Assembly (NCBI GenBank): GCA_009774765.1
Contig: VSOK01000002.1
Location: 34,907-98,906 of the forward strand
DNA: 64,000 nucleotides
Reading direction: 5' to 3'
From: Bacteroidales bacterium
GTDB lineage: Bacteria; Bacteroidota; Bacteroidia; Bacteroidales; UBA932
Numbering within the stretch: position 1 is the first letter of the stretch; every line of letters begins with the position of its first letter. The position numbers were made by a program, and so were the translations under genes. This document shows positions 51,068 through 60,655 of this stretch, one piece after another. The notes under the pieces are model-generated. The model did not search any database and was not told the origin of the DNA. It saw only the letters and a list, made by a program, of their open reading frames with translations.

Positions 51068-52780
51068 CTAAACGGTGAGTTTTTTGTGTGAATGGGCTTC
51101 CACCACATTGATTACATAGTCACCGAGCTTCTCACAGTCACCGATGATATCCATATAATTTACGCCCATCTGATAATCATATTTCTGATCGTTTATATCA
51201 TTGATATTTATCTCTTTGAGCTGGGTCCTGTAATTGTTGATCTCGTGTTCTATATTCAACGACTTGACAGTCTCGGCCTCAGGAACCTGCCCGTTGAGCT
51301 CCTTTATCATCTGCGCAAGGGCTTTTTCACAAAGCTCGAACATCTGGTTGATATGCTTGTACTGCTCTTCAGTGAAATCCTCCTTGCCCTTATGCTTACG
51401 GTCAATTGTCCTTGCAAGATTGTAGCAGCTGTCGCAGATGCTTTCCAGCTCAGAAATCTCTCTGAGCATAGAACGTATCGTGTTCTTGCTCTCAGGGCTC
51501 AGACGTCCCTCGGACACCTTGTTCAGGTAATTGGCTATCTCTATCTCCATATTGTCGCTTATGCCCTCATACTTCTCAATACGGGAATAAAGCTTGTTGA
51601 ACTCATTCTCATCAGTGATTTTCAGCAGCTGGGGAACAAAGCCGAACATCCTCTTGCTCCTTTCAGCGAAAAGATTGATTTCTTTGCGCGCCTCGAACAA
51701 TGACAGCTCCGCAGTTGACAGCAGACCGCTGGAAATGAATTTGAGCTTGCCTTCCTCATCTTCAGCCTTCTGAGGTATGGCCTGGCTGACAATCCGTTCG
51801 ATCGGCTTGACAAACCATATAAGTATAAGAACATTGCAGACATTGAAAGCGGTATGGAAAGCAGCCAGGACATAGGTCAGCCTCACTCCTGTAGCAGCTA
51901 TGTCCTCTTCAGTGACAGGAACGAATGTCTGGTCATATCCGACAATGCGACAGACAAGATTGACAAACGGCCTGAACACCACAAGAATCCATATAACACC
52001 GAACACATTGAACAGCATGTGGGCAAGAGCGGCACGCCTGGCCTGTGTACTTGCACTCATCGCTGCTATATTGGAAGTCACCGTAGTACCGATATTCTCT
52101 CCCATCACCAGCGCGATACCGTGATGAATCGGCAGCACTCCGCTTGAGCACAGAATCATAGTTATGGCCATAATGGCTGCAGAAGACTGGACACACATTG
52201 TCAGTATGCTTCCGAGCAGCAGGAACAGCAAGGTTGATCCGAATCCCCATCCCCCGCACGAAGCAAAGAAATTTATGACTCCCTGATTGTGCGCAAGATC
52301 CATATCAAGGGCATTCTCCCTCAAAGTACACAGTCCAAGGAACATAAGTGAAAATCCGAAGATAAACTCTCCCAGCGACCGTGTAGAATTCTTCTTGAGG
52401 AATATCATTACTATGGCCACAGCAAACAGAGGGAATACCACCTGGCTTATATCAAACTGGAAACCGAATACGGACATTATCCATGCCGTCGCCGTAGTAC
52501 CGATATTCGCTCCCATAATGACGGATATCGCCTGTGCAAGCGACAGAAGCCCCGCATTGACAAAACTGACGGTCAGAACTGTAGTAGCCGTAGAAGACTG
52601 GACGGCAGCAGTGACAAAAGCTCCTGTAAGGATACCTGTAAAACAGTTGTGAGTCATCGCTCCCAAAACTGAACGCAGATGCCCTCCTGTAAGTTTCTGG
52701 AGAGCCTCGCTCATCGTCTTCATTCCGTACATAAGAAGCGCGAGACATCCCAGGAGCTTAAGAAAAGTGAAAATTGTCAT
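51068..52780 (-). CDS. Na/Pi cotransporter family protein with PhoU-like domain
   Basis: A 570-residue inner-membrane protein. The start at 52780 (MTIFTFLKLLGCLALLMYGM) is chosen as it begins the first membrane helix; a -7 box TATTTTTG lies at 52813-52820 upstream, making the longer frame unlikely. Two repeated transport motifs are visible, VQSSTATTVLTV near residue 58 and VQSSAAIMAITM near 195, with MGANIGTT and MGENIGTT after them. The C-terminal 200 residues (KRMFGFVPQLLKITDENEF onward) form a helical PhoU-like domain. It imports phosphate with sodium, which fits a cell that energises its membrane through Na+-NQR. The gene stands alone with its own terminator. Confidence 0.92.
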   Translation of the reverse strand: MTIFTFLKLLGCLALLMYGMKTMSEALQKLTGGHLRSVLGAMTHNCFTGILTGAFVTAAVQSSTATTVLTVSFVNAGLLSLAQAISVIMGANIGTTATAWIMSVFGFQFDISQVVFPLFAVAIVMIFLKKNSTRSLGEFIFGFSLMFLGLCTLRENALDMDLAHNQGVINFFASCGGWGFGSTLLFLLLGSILTMCVQSSAAIMAITMILCSSGVLPIHHGIALVMGENIGTTVTSNIAAMSASTQARRAALAHMLFNVFGVIWILVVFRPFVNLVCRIVGYDQTFVPVTEEDIAATGVRLTYVLAAFHTAFNVCNVLILIWFVKPIERIVSQAIPQKAEDEEGKLKFISSGLLSTAELSLFEARKEINLFAERSKRMFGFVPQLLKITDENEFNKLYSRIEKYEGISDNMEIEIANYLNKVSEGRLSPESKNTIRSMLREISELESICDSCYNLARTIDRKHKGKEDFTEEQYKHINQMFELCEKALAQMIKELNGQVPEAETVKSLNIEHEINNYRTQLKEININDINDQKYDYQMGVNYMDIIGDCEKLGDYVINVVEAHSHKKLTV

Positions 52781-52870
52781 AGGTTTATATTCTTCGCCTT
52801 TTGATTTGCACGCAAAAATAATCAAAGAATTAACAATTTTATAACAATTCCACCATAAAAATCAAAAAAC

Positions 52871-54859
52871 TTATATGTCACGAAGACGCCCTATAAGCTC
52901 GTCGCCCAAGGCTGTTTTGACTTTGATATGGTTAAGGGTCTCCAGCACGAAAGGATTCGAATCGAACTGGCAGCCTCTGACCTCCATAAAATCCCTGTTT
53001 TTCTGTTCACTGTCACCGTCTGCGCCGAAACCTGTCATTGAGCCGAGAGAGAATTCCTTACGGGCATCCTCATATACGAGCCTGTCAAGCCCTACGACAG
53101 AATCTTTCCACTGCTCCACAATACGTATGACATCTTCCGCCGTGATCATCTCCGGATCTGTTCCATAGAAAGGCTTTATAAGATTGTACGCCCAGGTCCA
53201 CTCATAATTGTAATAGTCGGAATGGATCGAAACGAACCTCTGATGCAAAGACCTGACATCTGCTACTTTTCCGCTTTCCACATCATCCAGCAGAGCTTCC
53301 ACTTCACTTTTTGGCGCAATCATTCCGGACACGTCAACCCACTGGCCTTCCCCGGCACCGCAATCAGGACGGAGACGTTCCCTTATCCGGTCATCCGAAT
53401 CAAACCGGAGGTTCTCCAGTCTTTTTATTATCGAGTTCCCGAGAAATTTGTTGATAGCCATCTCATAATAGCGGATTCCGTTCTTGAGGGACGAGTTCTT
53501 TATCTTCGCGCTCTGAAAAGAATATGTGTCCGAAATTTCTCCCGACACCCTCTTCATCTCATTGAGGATTTCCCTTCCATTGAGCATCTTCTGTATAGTA
53601 TAGGGGCTCAAAAGATTGTAGTTGATGCAGTCCAGCCTGTCCGGATCAGTCCTCCTGTCCCTTCTTGGCCATTTCTGCGCATCCCTTATTGTTCCGACAC
53701 TCTTAAGGTTGACACCGGGGAATATATATGAAGTATTCTGGTTCTCAATCAGATAAGAAAATGGAAGATTGGATGTGTCCTGATGGCTGACGTGCCTTCC
53801 CATCACAAGCGAAAAAGCACCAACCTTGGCCGGCCACAGCAGGTACGAATCAGAGGACGTCTTGGCTCCCCTTTCCATAATTCCCTGATGGATAGGTCCC
53901 AATTTATACATGTGGTTGCTCTGGTTGGATCCTGAACCGGCATTCATAAACGAGAACATTCCGGCAATCAGAAGGGTGGATTTATGGTGAGTAACCGTAA
54001 AAGGGCCGGCAAATACTGCGCAGGCTTCACCGTTCTCACCCTGGCAGTTGCTGAAAAACAGCGAATCTGTCGCCGAATACGTATGCCCGAGATGACAGGC
54101 CTGCCCGATGAAGCATCTTGAAAAAGTGACACCGTCCTCTATGGAAGAGCCGCTCGACACAATGAAGTCATCACCGATGACACCGACTCCGATATGAACA
54201 GGAGCAGCCGCATTGCTGTTGATGCTTCCGTTCTTAAGCCTTGCCGTACCTTCTATCTTGCAGCAGTCCCCTATCTTGACATTCTTGATGTATCCCGCAT
54301 CTGCAATCACAACATTAGAGCCTATTGTGCCGATACAGGACGATACCGTCCCCACGTAATTCCCTATCATCTCCTTCATGGCCGATATAAGGGCAGGCCT
54401 GTGCCTGTACAAAGCCATCACATAAGCCTGCTGGGCGGAAAGGGAATCGTATATCATCACCTCACGTCCTCCTGTCTCATTGAGCACGGATACTTCCACA
54501 CCATTGCCGAAACTGCTTTCCCCGTCAGTAAGAATTATATCCACGTTTTCTATGAAAGTATCATTGCCTATGTCATAGTTGGCAATATAATTCTTCACAT
54601 TCTCTATACAGCAGTCATTGCCTACCGTGACGTTGTGAAGAGTAGTATGATAAAGCCCAGAATGCTTCTTCATACCTCCGGCAAGGGAGAACTCCTTGTT
54701 GAACACGCCTATCCTGACTTTCCCGGAAAAACGTGTGTAGTAAACATATTCAGGGCGGAAGTCTTCCGCCACTTCTATCTGTGACCAGTCAGCAGCCGTA
54801 CACATACGTGATTTCAGCAGCTCTATTTCGGAAGAGGTCAGGGGACGATAATTTTCCAT
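52871..54859 (-). CDS. DUF4954-family protein with left-handed beta-helix
   Basis: A 662-residue protein starting at 54859 (MENYRPLTSSEIELLKSRM). Residues 70-300 have the hexapeptide repeat pattern of left-handed beta-helices (VTVGNDCCIENVKNYIANYDIG; IGSNVVIADAGYIKNVKIGDCCKIEG; IGVGVIGDDFIVSSGSSIEDG), as in acyl- and sugar-nucleotide transferases. The segment SNQSNHMYKLGPIHQGIMERG is characteristic of the DUF4954 family in Bacteroidetes. The last 250 residues are helical. It is cytoplasmic, without a signal. The function is unknown; a nucleotidyl- or acyltransferase-like role is possible. Confidence 0.8.
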   Translation of the reverse strand: MENYRPLTSSEIELLKSRMCTAADWSQIEVAEDFRPEYVYYTRFSGKVRIGVFNKEFSLAGGMKKHSGLYHTTLHNVTVGNDCCIENVKNYIANYDIGNDTFIENVDIILTDGESSFGNGVEVSVLNETGGREVMIYDSLSAQQAYVMALYRHRPALISAMKEMIGNYVGTVSSCIGTIGSNVVIADAGYIKNVKIGDCCKIEGTARLKNGSINSNAAAPVHIGVGVIGDDFIVSSGSSIEDGVTFSRCFIGQACHLGHTYSATDSLFFSNCQGENGEACAVFAGPFTVTHHKSTLLIAGMFSFMNAGSGSNQSNHMYKLGPIHQGIMERGAKTSSDSYLLWPAKVGAFSLVMGRHVSHQDTSNLPFSYLIENQNTSYIFPGVNLKSVGTIRDAQKWPRRDRRTDPDRLDCINYNLLSPYTIQKMLNGREILNEMKRVSGEISDTYSFQSAKIKNSSLKNGIRYYEMAINKFLGNSIIKRLENLRFDSDDRIRERLRPDCGAGEGQWVDVSGMIAPKSEVEALLDDVESGKVADVRSLHQRFVSIHSDYYNYEWTWAYNLIKPFYGTDPEMITAEDVIRIVEQWKDSVVGLDRLVYEDARKEFSLGSMTGFGADGDSEQKNRDFMEVRGCQFDSNPFVLETLNHIKVKTALGDELIGRLRDI

Positions 54860-54904
54860 ATTGTTTCCTATTACATTCTGTTCAAAAAGCAACGGCCGGG
54901 ATAT

Positions 54905-54945
54905 AGAAAAGGAGATGTCATCTGACGGACATCTCCTTCTATCTA
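54905..54945 (-). terminator. Terminator downstream of the nfn operon and small ORF
   Basis: An 11-bp stem AAGGAGATGTC (54909-54919) with GACATCTCCTT (54928-54938). Minus-strand T residues follow. It separates nfnB and the small ORF from DUF4954. Confidence 0.75.
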
Positions 54946-54974
54946 TACCGTTTCAAGCATCTTTCATACCACGA

Positions 54975-55064
54975 TTATGACAAGAGCAGGAAAGATGAGA
55001 GAACAAGAGCGACCAATAGCAATGCTCCAATCCTTTTAAGCAGTTCCAAGATCAATTTTCTCAT
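54975..55064 (-). CDS. Possible 29-residue hydrophobic membrane peptide
   Basis: A minus-strand ORF of 29 codons reads MRKLILELLKRIGALLLVAL followed by VLSSFLLLS. It has a positively charged start and one transmembrane helix, like many bacterial small membrane proteins. It lies in the otherwise empty 320-base gap between nfnB and DUF4954, before the terminator at 54905-54945. No clear ribosome site or promoter is seen. It may be real or may be chance; conservation would decide. Confidence 0.35.
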   Translation of the reverse strand: MRKLILELLKRIGALLLVALVLSSFLLLS

Positions 55065-55179
55065 AATAAAACGGCAGCTAAAACATTGCACTATAGATGC
55101 AGGACAAAGTCAAAACGTTGCAGCCGTTCCATCAAAAATCTCTTGATTTTCCAATAAATTTCCAACAGCCTCCAATGGC

Positions 55180-56577
55180 TCAATCTGAAACAGCCTTGGA
55201 GCGTATATACTCATCAATAGCCGCGGCAGCACGGCGTCCTGCACCCATGGCGAGGATGACAGTGGCGGCGCCGGTGACGGCGTCGCCGCCGGCGAATACG
55301 CCGGGGCGCGAAGTCGCGCCGCTGTCATCCGCAGCGATACACCCGCGCCTGTTGGTCTCAAGCTCCCCAGTCGTCCTTGCAATCAAAGGATTCGGAGAAG
55401 TGCCCAGCGACATTATCACTGAATCAGTCTCTATCTCGAATTCAGAACCCGGCACAGGTACCGGGGACCTCCTTCCGCTCTCATCAGGCTCCCCGAGCTC
55501 CATCCTGATGCAGCGCACGGCACGTACCCATCCTTTCTCATCACCAAGCACCTCAACAGGATTGGTCAGCATAGCAAACCTTACACCTTCCTCCTTCGCA
55601 TGATGGACTTCCTCCCTTCGCGCAGGAAGTTCAGCTTCCGTACGCCTGTACACTATAGTCGTATCACTTCCAAGACGCAAAGCGGTCCTGGCCGCATCCA
55701 TAGCGACATTTCCGCCTCCGACGACCACAACTTTATTTCCCGTCATCACAGGAGTCATATAATCCGGCCTGTAAGCCTTCATAAGGTTGTTTCTTGTCAA
55801 GAACTCATTTGCAGAAAAGACACCGTTCAGGTTCTCGCCTGGAATCCCCATAAATTTGGGAAGCCCTGCACCCGAACCGATGAACACCGCACTGAATCCT
55901 TCCTTGTCCAGCAGAGAATCGACTGTCACCGTCCTTCCGACCACGACATTGGTCTCAATTTTCACTCCGAGGGCTATGACATCGCCTATCTCCTGTTTTA
56001 CAACCTTGTCCTTAGGAAGCCTGAACTCAGGAATACCATATTCAAGAACTCCACCAGGACGGTGCAGAGCCTCGAATACAGTAACATCATACCCGAGTTT
56101 TGCCAGATCTGTAGCACAAGCGAGACCGGCAGGACCGCTTCCGACTACAGCAACCTTATATCCGTTGGCAGGAGCGGCAACAGGTCTGACACCTCCGTTC
56201 TCCCTGTTCCAGTCAGCGACAAAACGCTCCAGTTTTCCGATAGCCACAGGTTCGCCTTTCACTCCCAATATACAGCTGCCCTCGCACTGTGTTTCCTGAG
56301 GACACACCCTTCCGCAGACAGCAGGCAGCGATGAATCCTTTGCAATCACCGAAGCCGCACCGGCAAAATCACCCGCATGCACACAAGCGATAAACTCCGG
56401 AATCTTCACGCTGACAGGACAAGCCGCGACACAGCGCGGATTACGGCAGTTCAGACAACGGGAAGCCTCCCTTACAGCCTCCTCCACATCATATCCATAG
56501 CAGACTTCCTCAAAATTGGTAGCCCTGACCTTGGGATCCTGTTCTCTGACAGGTACTCTCGGTATTCTTTCAGCCAT
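55180..56577 (-). CDS. nfnB: NADPH-binding subunit of NfnAB (GltD-like)
   Basis: A 465-residue flavoprotein of the GltD/NfnB type. The N-terminal region binds two [4Fe-4S] clusters (CLNCRNPRCVAACPVS; CGRVCPQETQCEGSC). The FAD site is VAVVGSGPAGLACATDLAKLG and FEALHRPGGVLEYGIPEFRL. The second Rossmann motif is VVVVGGGNVAMDAARTALRLG. Together with the next upstream gene this forms the electron-bifurcating NADH-dependent ferredoxin:NADP+ oxidoreductase, or a sulfide dehydrogenase-like relative. Start and stop overlap by one base with nfnA (TAATG), so they are translated together. Confidence 0.93.
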   Translation of the reverse strand: MAERIPRVPVREQDPKVRATNFEEVCYGYDVEEAVREASRCLNCRNPRCVAACPVSVKIPEFIACVHAGDFAGAASVIAKDSSLPAVCGRVCPQETQCEGSCILGVKGEPVAIGKLERFVADWNRENGGVRPVAAPANGYKVAVVGSGPAGLACATDLAKLGYDVTVFEALHRPGGVLEYGIPEFRLPKDKVVKQEIGDVIALGVKIETNVVVGRTVTVDSLLDKEGFSAVFIGSGAGLPKFMGIPGENLNGVFSANEFLTRNNLMKAYRPDYMTPVMTGNKVVVVGGGNVAMDAARTALRLGSDTTIVYRRTEAELPARREEVHHAKEEGVRFAMLTNPVEVLGDEKGWVRAVRCIRMELGEPDESGRRSPVPVPGSEFEIETDSVIMSLGTSPNPLIARTTGELETNRRGCIAADDSGATSRPGVFAGGDAVTGAATVILAMGAGRRAAAAIDEYIRSKAVSD

Positions 56578-57446
56578 TACTTGCCCCTCCCTATTTTACA
56601 TATATGAGGCTCCGAAGCCTGTTCGTGCCCACGATACATTCCCTGACGGCGCATAGCCTCGTCAAAATCGACTTCATAACCGTCAAACTCAGGTCCTTCA
56701 ACACATGCGAATCTTGTCTTGCCGGCAACGGTCACCCTGCACGCTCCGCACATTCCTGTGCCGTCAACCATAAGAGTGTTAAGGCTCACGATAACAGGAA
56801 TACCGAGATTCCTGGCTGTAATGGAAGCGAATTTCATCATAATCATAGGACCGATAGCCACCACCTGAGTATATTTCTTCCCTTCTTCCTTTACAAGCGA
56901 CTCGAGTCTGGCCGTAACAAGTCCTTTGAACCCTTCCGATCCGTCATCCGTACATATATACAGATTGTCGCAGACACGGCTCATCTCGTCCTTGTATATC
57001 ATCAGTTCAGAAGACTTTGCCCCGACTATGACATCGACGGCAACTCCCCTGCTGTGCAGCCATTTCACCTGAGGATAGACAGGGGCGGCCCCGACTCCTC
57101 CTGCGATGAAAACGAAACGGCTGGACCTCAGCTCCTCATCACTCATATTGACGAACTCAGAAGGGACTCCGAGAGGACCGACAACATCCGCAAAAGATTC
57201 ACCTTCTTCAAAAGCACATATATCACGGGTTGACGCACCTATCATCTGGGTGACAATGGTAACTGTCCCCTCTTCCGCATCATAGTCACTGACCGTCAGA
57301 GGGATACGTTCTCCGCACTCCTCCGCCCTCACGATAAGGAACTGCCCCGGATACACAGAAGAGGCAAGCCTTGGGGCTTCAACCTTCATCCTGCACACCA
57401 GCGGGGTCAGCATTTCCTTTGAAACAATCCTATAATTACTGTTCAT
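56577..57446 (-). CDS. nfnA: NfnA: FAD/[2Fe-2S] subunit (PyrK/SudB-like)
   Basis: A 289-residue ferredoxin-NADP+ reductase-fold protein. The start at 57446 (MNSNYRIVSKEMLTPLVCRMKV) follows family alignment. FAD segment ERIPLTVSDYD, NADH segment FIAGGVGAAPVYPQVKWLH, and the C-terminal [2Fe-2S] motif MCGACRVTVAGKTRFACVEGPEFDG are present. With NfnB it can couple NADH and reduced ferredoxin oxidation to NADP+ reduction in the cytoplasm. It follows the HMA-domain gene after 10 bases, though a functional link there is not obvious. Confidence 0.93.
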   Translation of the reverse strand: MNSNYRIVSKEMLTPLVCRMKVEAPRLASSVYPGQFLIVRAEECGERIPLTVSDYDAEEGTVTIVTQMIGASTRDICAFEEGESFADVVGPLGVPSEFVNMSDEELRSSRFVFIAGGVGAAPVYPQVKWLHSRGVAVDVIVGAKSSELMIYKDEMSRVCDNLYICTDDGSEGFKGLVTARLESLVKEEGKKYTQVVAIGPMIMMKFASITARNLGIPVIVSLNTLMVDGTGMCGACRVTVAGKTRFACVEGPEFDGYEVDFDEAMRRQGMYRGHEQASEPHICKIGRGK

Positions 57447-57456
57447 TTTGAATTGA

Positions 57457-57798
57457 TTATTCCTGCCTTTTGCCCTTAACTTCGTATCCGAGCTTTTCAA
57501 TCGCGGCAGCAAGCTTTGTCTCGTCCGTCTTTGACGCATCGTATGTCACCTTGACAGTCTGATCCTCAAGAGAGACTTCCAGAGCCTTCACCCCCTTCTC
57601 GTATGAGATGTTTTCCTTGACCTTCTTCACACAGCTTTCGCAATGAAGATGGACATCAAATGTAACTGTCCTGTATTCCTTTTTAGGCTTTACGGACACA
57701 CTACCTGTTTCACCCGCAAAGTCGGATGCCACACACACTGAAGACGCAAAAGAAAATGAAATTAAAGCTGCAATGCAGCAGATGATTATTTTTTTCAT
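57457..57798 (-). CDS. Exported heavy-metal-associated (HMA) domain protein
   Basis: A 113-residue secreted protein: signal peptide MKKIIICCIAALISFSFASSVCVAS, then one HMA ferredoxin-like fold. The metal site is HCESC, the C-x2-C of copper or mercury chaperones, in VTFDVHLHCESCVKKVKENI. The rest (GVKALEVSLEDQTVKVTYDA, AAIEKLGYEV) fits the domain end. It likely binds Cu(I) or a similar ion in the periplasm and works with the TonB-dependent receptor 60 bases upstream. A -7 box candidate TAAATTTG lies at 57805-57812, leaving a very short leader. Confidence 0.9.
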   Translation of the reverse strand: MKKIIICCIAALISFSFASSVCVASDFAGETGSVSVKPKKEYRTVTFDVHLHCESCVKKVKENISYEKGVKALEVSLEDQTVKVTYDASKTDETKLAAAIEKLGYEVKGKRQE

Positions 57799-57858
57799 AT
57801 CGTACAAATTTAATTATTTTTTCCCAACTAAGAAGATATTTTTGCCGTATAGGACACA

Positions 57859-60006
57859 TCAGGCCTTTTTCCACAGCGTGAACCTTACGCCTGCGTACAC
57901 CTTGATTCCCATAAGAGGTCCCCATATTGCACTTGCGTCAAATGACGCATAGCTCGGAACGACATTTCCTGCAGCGTCCCTTTTGCTTCCGAGGATGACA
58001 TCCTTCTGCCTGAAATTTGTCAGGTTCTCCCCTCCGACATATACGTCAACGCCTTTGAATCTTTTTGTAACCTGAAGATAAAGAAGCGGATAGACAGGAG
58101 TAAGGCCTTTCTTATAGATAATGTTTCCATTGTCGTCCTCCATCTCGGCCATAAAATCATAGACCCTCGACGGACCGTTTACGGACGCAGTGAAGTCAAA
58201 TATCCATTTGTTAAGATTTGTCGCATACTGGAGATTCAGCACTCCCTTGTAACGGCTCGTCATAGGCTTTTCTACCAGCCCTTTGCCCTCCAGCTCAATC
58301 TTCGCCTTTGTATATCTGAATGTGGCGGTCACCGTGAACCTGTCTACAGGCTCTATGGAGAAATCCAGCTGATAGTTGTCCGTGAAAGAACGTCTTCCGT
58401 CAAGGTTGTAGAAATCAATCGCATATGCGGTATGCTCATAATCCACCACCATCTGCTGTACAAACTGTGTCCGGAAATAGTCAAAGCTAAGATAAGTGTT
58501 TGACAAGCCGCGGAAAGGGAAATAATATGTTATATTTCCTCCGAATGTCCAGGCGTCCTCAAGAGTATGGGCATCAAAATTACCGTTGAACGCCTTACCT
58601 GTCGAGAAGACTCCGATATTGTCTACAAGCGGTGTGGAATAGCGCAGGCCGCGGCCTCCATTGGCCCTGATGACGATCTCGTCAAAAGGTGAATATTTCA
58701 ATGTAAGACGCGGGGTTACTTTTATGCCGTTTTTGTGATACCAGTCACCGCGCAGTCCTGCTATTGCGGAGAATTTCTCCCCTGCGTGGAATGTATATTC
58801 ACCGAAGACTCCGGCGTTCACAAGGTTTGTTGTCCCTGACTTTGACACCTCAGGAGCGGCAAGCACCCTCCTGATGAAATCCTCGTTGAACCTGTCGGCA
58901 TTCGCGCTGAGACCTACAGTGAATTTGTGGGATTCGTTCACCTCATTCTGGTACAGCAGATTGGCAAATGCGGAATGCTGTCCGGCAAGATATTTCGTAG
59001 CTCCGAAATATGAATCCATATCATAATAGTTGTAGTCGGCTACCAGAGCTATATTCTGGGAATTGTCTTCATTGAGCGGAACCCCGACCTTGAGGTATCC
59101 GTTGATGGACCTGTTCATGATGTCGGACCCCCAAGGGGCGTATGTATTTGAACCTGGCTCAAGCTCGTTCAAGGTATAGGTATTACGGTCATATCCCTCC
59201 TGACCTCCCTTGCGGGAATCCTGAAGAGCACGTACTCCGAAACGCACCTGCACACCGTTGTCGGCATAATACAGCCAGCGGTTGGAAAGGTTGAACTGCA
59301 GCATTGCAGGGTCATCAAGAAAACCGTCATGGTTATGGTCGAAACTCTTGATGTTGCCTGAGACGTGACCGAGAATCACTGTGCTCCAGTTGGCTCCCAT
59401 CTGAAGGGATGAGGCCACATTGAGATCCATCTTGGTATCGCTCATCACTGCGGCATTGATGAAAAGCGGCTTTTCGTCAGTCGGCTTGCGGTGTTCAAGG
59501 TTGATCTGCCCGGTTATGGATTCGGCACCGTTGATTACGGAAGAAGAACCTTTTGCTATCTGTATGCTCTCAAGCCATTGTCCCGGAACGTACGAAAGTC
59601 CGAACGGAGCCGCAAGTCCGCGCATTACCGGACGGTTCTCATCCAGCATCTGGGTGTAGGTCCCGCTAAGTCCGAGCAGACGGATCTGTCGTGCTCCTGT
59701 GACAGCGTCTGAATACCCTACTGTCACGCTTGCAGAGTTTTCAAAGCTCTCGGCCAGATTACAGCAGGCCATCTTGCAGAGTCCTGCGGCTGAAATCACC
59801 TCAGTCCTTATCGGCTTTCCCTTTGAAAGGTAGTTTCCTGCCTGACGGGCAACGAAGACAGTTCCCTGAAGACTGTCTGCCCTGTCTTTGTATATGTCAG
59901 TCGTATCGATTATTTCTCCGTTATTCCCCACGACCTGGGCGGAGGCATAGGCCGCAGTACCGAAAAGGACAGCGGCTGTCAAAATAAAATAATATCTTAT
60001 ATTCAT
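57859..60006 (-). CDS. TonB-dependent receptor, probably metal-related
   Basis: A 715-residue outer-membrane receptor starting at 60006 (MNIRYYFILTAAVLFGTAAYASAQ). It lacks the carboxypeptidase-like domain of SusC proteins. The plug is visible (VISAAGLCKMACCNLAESFENSASVTVGYSD, QIRLLGLSGTYTQMLDENRPVMRG, VINGAESITGQINLEHR) and the barrel ends with YAGVRFTLWKKA. The CKMACCN segment in the plug is unusually Cys-rich. Position between a Cys/His-rich exported protein and an HMA protein suggests uptake of a metal, perhaps copper or a metal chelate. It lacks a SusD partner. Confidence 0.92.
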   Translation of the reverse strand: MNIRYYFILTAAVLFGTAAYASAQVVGNNGEIIDTTDIYKDRADSLQGTVFVARQAGNYLSKGKPIRTEVISAAGLCKMACCNLAESFENSASVTVGYSDAVTGARQIRLLGLSGTYTQMLDENRPVMRGLAAPFGLSYVPGQWLESIQIAKGSSSVINGAESITGQINLEHRKPTDEKPLFINAAVMSDTKMDLNVASSLQMGANWSTVILGHVSGNIKSFDHNHDGFLDDPAMLQFNLSNRWLYYADNGVQVRFGVRALQDSRKGGQEGYDRNTYTLNELEPGSNTYAPWGSDIMNRSINGYLKVGVPLNEDNSQNIALVADYNYYDMDSYFGATKYLAGQHSAFANLLYQNEVNESHKFTVGLSANADRFNEDFIRRVLAAPEVSKSGTTNLVNAGVFGEYTFHAGEKFSAIAGLRGDWYHKNGIKVTPRLTLKYSPFDEIVIRANGGRGLRYSTPLVDNIGVFSTGKAFNGNFDAHTLEDAWTFGGNITYYFPFRGLSNTYLSFDYFRTQFVQQMVVDYEHTAYAIDFYNLDGRRSFTDNYQLDFSIEPVDRFTVTATFRYTKAKIELEGKGLVEKPMTSRYKGVLNLQYATNLNKWIFDFTASVNGPSRVYDFMAEMEDDNGNIIYKKGLTPVYPLLYLQVTKRFKGVDVYVGGENLTNFRQKDVILGSKRDAAGNVVPSYASFDASAIWGPLMGIKVYAGVRFTLWKKA

Positions 60007-60142
60007 TTCAATCAATCATTCTGTCAGGAAGGCATTCCTGCAAACGCCTCACAGACAAATCAATAAAAAGTTTTATAAAACAAAGGTCACCCCTGGCCTG
60101 ACTTATTCGGACCGGAGGGATAGGGTTCATAAAACTTTCGGA

Positions 60143-60616
60143 TCAGATCCGCCAGACAGAATAGAAAGACTGGATATTTTCAGACAATACTCCTTTATAG
60201 GAAAAATCCGGAATACACATGACGGTACCGGAAGAAGGGAACCCGAAAGTTCCCGTACAGATATCGGACAGCATAGGACAATGTCCACAGGCACATCCGC
60301 AATGATGATGATGTGAATGCCCTTCCTCTTCCCTGTCAGCACATACGACTTCCATAAGAAAAATGCTTTCAGAGCAGCACCTGCTGCAGAAGGAAGCCCC
60401 GCCGTCGTCCGAACTGCAACCGCCGCAGCATCCGTGCGGACCGCCGGAGCAATGGTGCTCAGGATGGATGTCATCGCATCCGAGCCCTTCCACGACAAGC
60501 GACATCACAGACTTGCCGCTGGCATTGCAGGTATGCACATTTACGCCTATAAGGCACAGCATATACCACACTACCAGAAGGCAGGACAAAGCTTTTATGA
60601 CATTCTCTTTCCTCAT
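60143..60616 (-). CDS. Cys/His-rich exported protein (HYC_CC_PP-like)
   Basis: A 157-residue protein with an N-terminal hydrophobic segment (VIKALSCLLVVWYMLCLIGV) and a mature part rich in metal ligands: VHTCNASGK, HCSGGPHGCCGGCSS, FCSRCCSE and HSHHHHCGCACGHC. This layout resembles the small HYC_CC_PP proteins found next to copper-related TonB receptors in Bacteroidetes. The ATG at 60616 lies 7 bases after the -7 box, so the mRNA is probably leaderless or nearly so; an upstream frame extension would precede the promoter. It is the first gene of the presumed metal operon. Metal identity is not shown by the sequence. Confidence 0.75.
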   Translation of the reverse strand: MRKENVIKALSCLLVVWYMLCLIGVNVHTCNASGKSVMSLVVEGLGCDDIHPEHHCSGGPHGCCGGCSSDDGGASFCSRCCSESIFLMEVVCADREEEGHSHHHHCGCACGHCPMLSDICTGTFGFPSSGTVMCIPDFSYKGVLSENIQSFYSVWRI

Positions 60617-60623
60617 CAACTTG

Positions 60624-60655
60624 CAAATATAATAAAACCCCGGTAAACATACAAA
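60624..60655 (-). promoter_or_regulatory. Promoter of the metal operon, overlapping the rib terminator
   Basis: TTTG (60652-60655), 20 bases, then TATATTTG (60624-60631) on the minus strand. The -33 box and spacer lie inside the hairpin that ends ribH. Confidence 0.75.
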
